Shown one piece after another: positions 63,094 to 64,000 of a stretch of DNA of 64,000 nucleotides. The notes beneath the pieces were generated by a model. It saw only the letters and a list, made by a program, of their open reading frames with translations, had not been told where the DNA came from and searched no databases. This stretch comes from Cardiobacteriaceae bacterium (GTDB taxonomy: Bacteria; Pseudomonadota; Gammaproteobacteria; Cardiobacteriales; Cardiobacteriaceae). The translations under genes were made by a program, and so were the position numbers. Positions within the stretch are counted from its first letter, which is position 1, and every line of letters starts with the position of its first letter. The stretch covers positions 1-64,000 of the forward strand of contig JAFUTP010000036.1 of assembly GCA_017484165.1 (NCBI GenBank), given 5' to 3'.

Positions 63094-63658
63094 CTAATTG
63101 TTTGGCAATTTCTAGTCTTTTCCAACTAGCGATTTTAGTCGGCAGCATTTTGATGCAATTTGTCGGACAAGTGTTGGGACATAAATCACAACCCGTGCAA
63201 AAATCCGTCATTACCGTATGAATATGCCGCTGACTACCGACAATCGCATCAACGGGACAAACTCGCGCACATTTTGCACAACCGATACACCATTCTTCGA
63301 CAATAAAAGCAATTTTGTCTTCAACTGTCTCGGGAATGTCAGACATATCAGGGACAGGAACTTGCATAATTTCGGCTATTTTTTCCACCACTTCCCGACC
63401 GCCAGGCGGACATAAATTGATGGCTGCTTGTCCCTCCACGACTGCCACAGCATAAGGCTTACAACCGACAAAACCGCACTGTCCGCATTGCGATTGCGGC
63501 AAAATATCATTGATTTGTGCAATTAGCGGATTTTCCCCACTCTCCGTGCTAAATTTTTGGGCACTAAATCCAAGTAATAAACCCAAAAAGCCGATTAGCA
63601 GGAGTAAAAATATAAATCCTAACAAATAATAAATCCTCTGAAAATTTGATATTAGCAA
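63086..63658 (-). CDS. rsxB: Rnf/Rsx electron transport subunit B
   Basis: The 190-residue ferredoxin-like subunit has an N-terminal membrane helix (YYLLGFIFLLLLIGFLGLLLG) and an Fe-S domain with CGQCGFVGCKPYA. Two ferredoxin-type clusters follow: CIGCAKCARVCPVDAI and CTGCDLCPNTCPTNC. It passes electrons within the Rnf complex and toward ferredoxin. The last 8 bases overlap the rsxC start. Confidence 0.95.
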   Translation of the reverse strand: MLISNFQRIYYLLGFIFLLLLIGFLGLLLGFSAQKFSTESGENPLIAQINDILPQSQCGQCGFVGCKPYAVAVVEGQAAINLCPPGGREVVEKIAEIMQVPVPDMSDIPETVEDKIAFIVEEWCIGCAKCARVCPVDAIVGSQRHIHTVMTDFCTGCDLCPNTCPTNCIKMLPTKIASWKRLEIAKQLDE

Positions 63659-63705
63659 ATTGCTTTTTTATTCCTTATTCATTATTTTTATTAACGGAAA
63701 ATCTA

Positions 63706-64000
63706 TTAAATCCAACCCGAAAATCCCATAAAAGCCACCGCTAAAATTCCTGCACTAATCATTGCAATTGGCGTTCCCTGAAATGGTTTAGGAATGTCAG
63801 CGACGGCAATTTTTTCCCGTATTGCCGCAAATAATACTAAAACGATAAAAAAGCCTCCAGCCGCTGAAAAAGAATAAACCGCGGTTTCTATTAAGCTATG
63901 CTGACGGTTAGAGTTTAATAAGCAAACCCCTAGAACCGCACAATTAGTTGTAATTAAAGGTAGATATATTCCCAAGACTTGATGCAAAAAGGGCAATTTT
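63706..64000 (-). CDS. rsxA: Rnf/Rsx electron transport subunit A, C-terminal part
   Basis: The frame continues beyond the right edge, so only about the last 98 residues are visible. [38 protein letters not shown] and the final AFMGFSGWI match RsxA, an integral membrane subunit with a half-cluster cysteine (ITTNCAVLG). It would be the first gene of the Rnf operon seen here, with the order A, B, C, D, G. Confidence 0.9.
   Translation of the reverse strand, partial: KLPFLHQVLGIYLPLITTNCAVLGVCLLNSNRQHSLIETAVYSFSAAGGFFIVLVLFAAIREKIAVADIPKPFQGTPIAMISAGILAVAFMGFSGWI

Noticed and set aside
1-64000. tRNA and rRNA genes
   Set aside because: I looked for T-loop-like and rRNA-like sequences and saw only chance matches within coding genes. 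A covariance-model search (tRNAscan-SE, Infernal) would settle this.

Overview
The window reads as AT-rich chromosomal DNA (I estimate below 40% G+C) from a Gram-negative bacterium, most likely a gammaproteobacterium. The main clues are the Rnf/Rsx operon, an RseC-family protein, LpxL-type and NlpD-type envelope genes, TldD, Orn, type IV pilins and a textbook sigma-54 promoter. A member of the Cardiobacteriales or a similar host-associated lineage would fit, but I cannot fix the genus from sequence alone.

Bases 1-8140 form an accessory block, mostly on the minus strand. It holds the end of a filamentous-haemagglutinin/CdiA-like gene, a probable immunity protein, a Fic protein, a broken membrane-WYL gene, a type II restriction-modification pair, a type II-C cas9 and a VapBC-like toxin-antitoxin pair. 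Four exact Neisseriaceae DNA uptake sequences of three dialects lie in cas9 and the methylase, and I found none in the other 56 kb. This part was probably acquired by transformation from oral Neisseriaceae. No cas1, cas2, CRISPR array or tracrRNA is visible, so the cas9 looks solitary. It carries an in-frame insertion made from a mobile-repeat sequence.

Bases 8200-43900 are mainly core genes: an amino-acid-type ABC ATPase, proA, lepA, an SseB-like gene with lemA, two LysR regulators, a bcp peroxiredoxin, a membrane phosphoesterase, glgP, aroK, orn, yggS, ggt, nlpD, nudF, a peptidoglycan-binding protein, ybaK, hemA, metA, a RarD-like transporter, phaR, maf, an lpxL-type acyltransferase, tcdA, cutA, tldD, two prepilins, a Tat-exported DUF882 protein, rseC and purL. 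The purL belongs to the clostridial-type clade. A MITE-like repeat of about 120 bp recurs between these genes, and two copies have clear 4-bp target duplications.

Bases 43900-58840 are AT-richer and look partly acquired. They hold small DUF3791 and DUF7336 genes, two Tat-signal aldo-keto reductases around a DUF2255 protein, and a sulfur block. That block is cysI and cysG diverging from cysJ, followed by two tandem ssuD copies and ssuABC. Together these would import sulfonates, release sulfite and reduce it to sulfide without sulfate activation. No ssuE is present.

Bases 58970-64000 hold ruvC and the Rnf/Rsx electron-transport operon (rsxG, D, C, B and the end of A, all on the minus strand). 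The rsxE gene is absent from its usual place after rsxG, and RsxC carries a tail of 165-bp repeats. No rRNA or tRNA gene was recognised.
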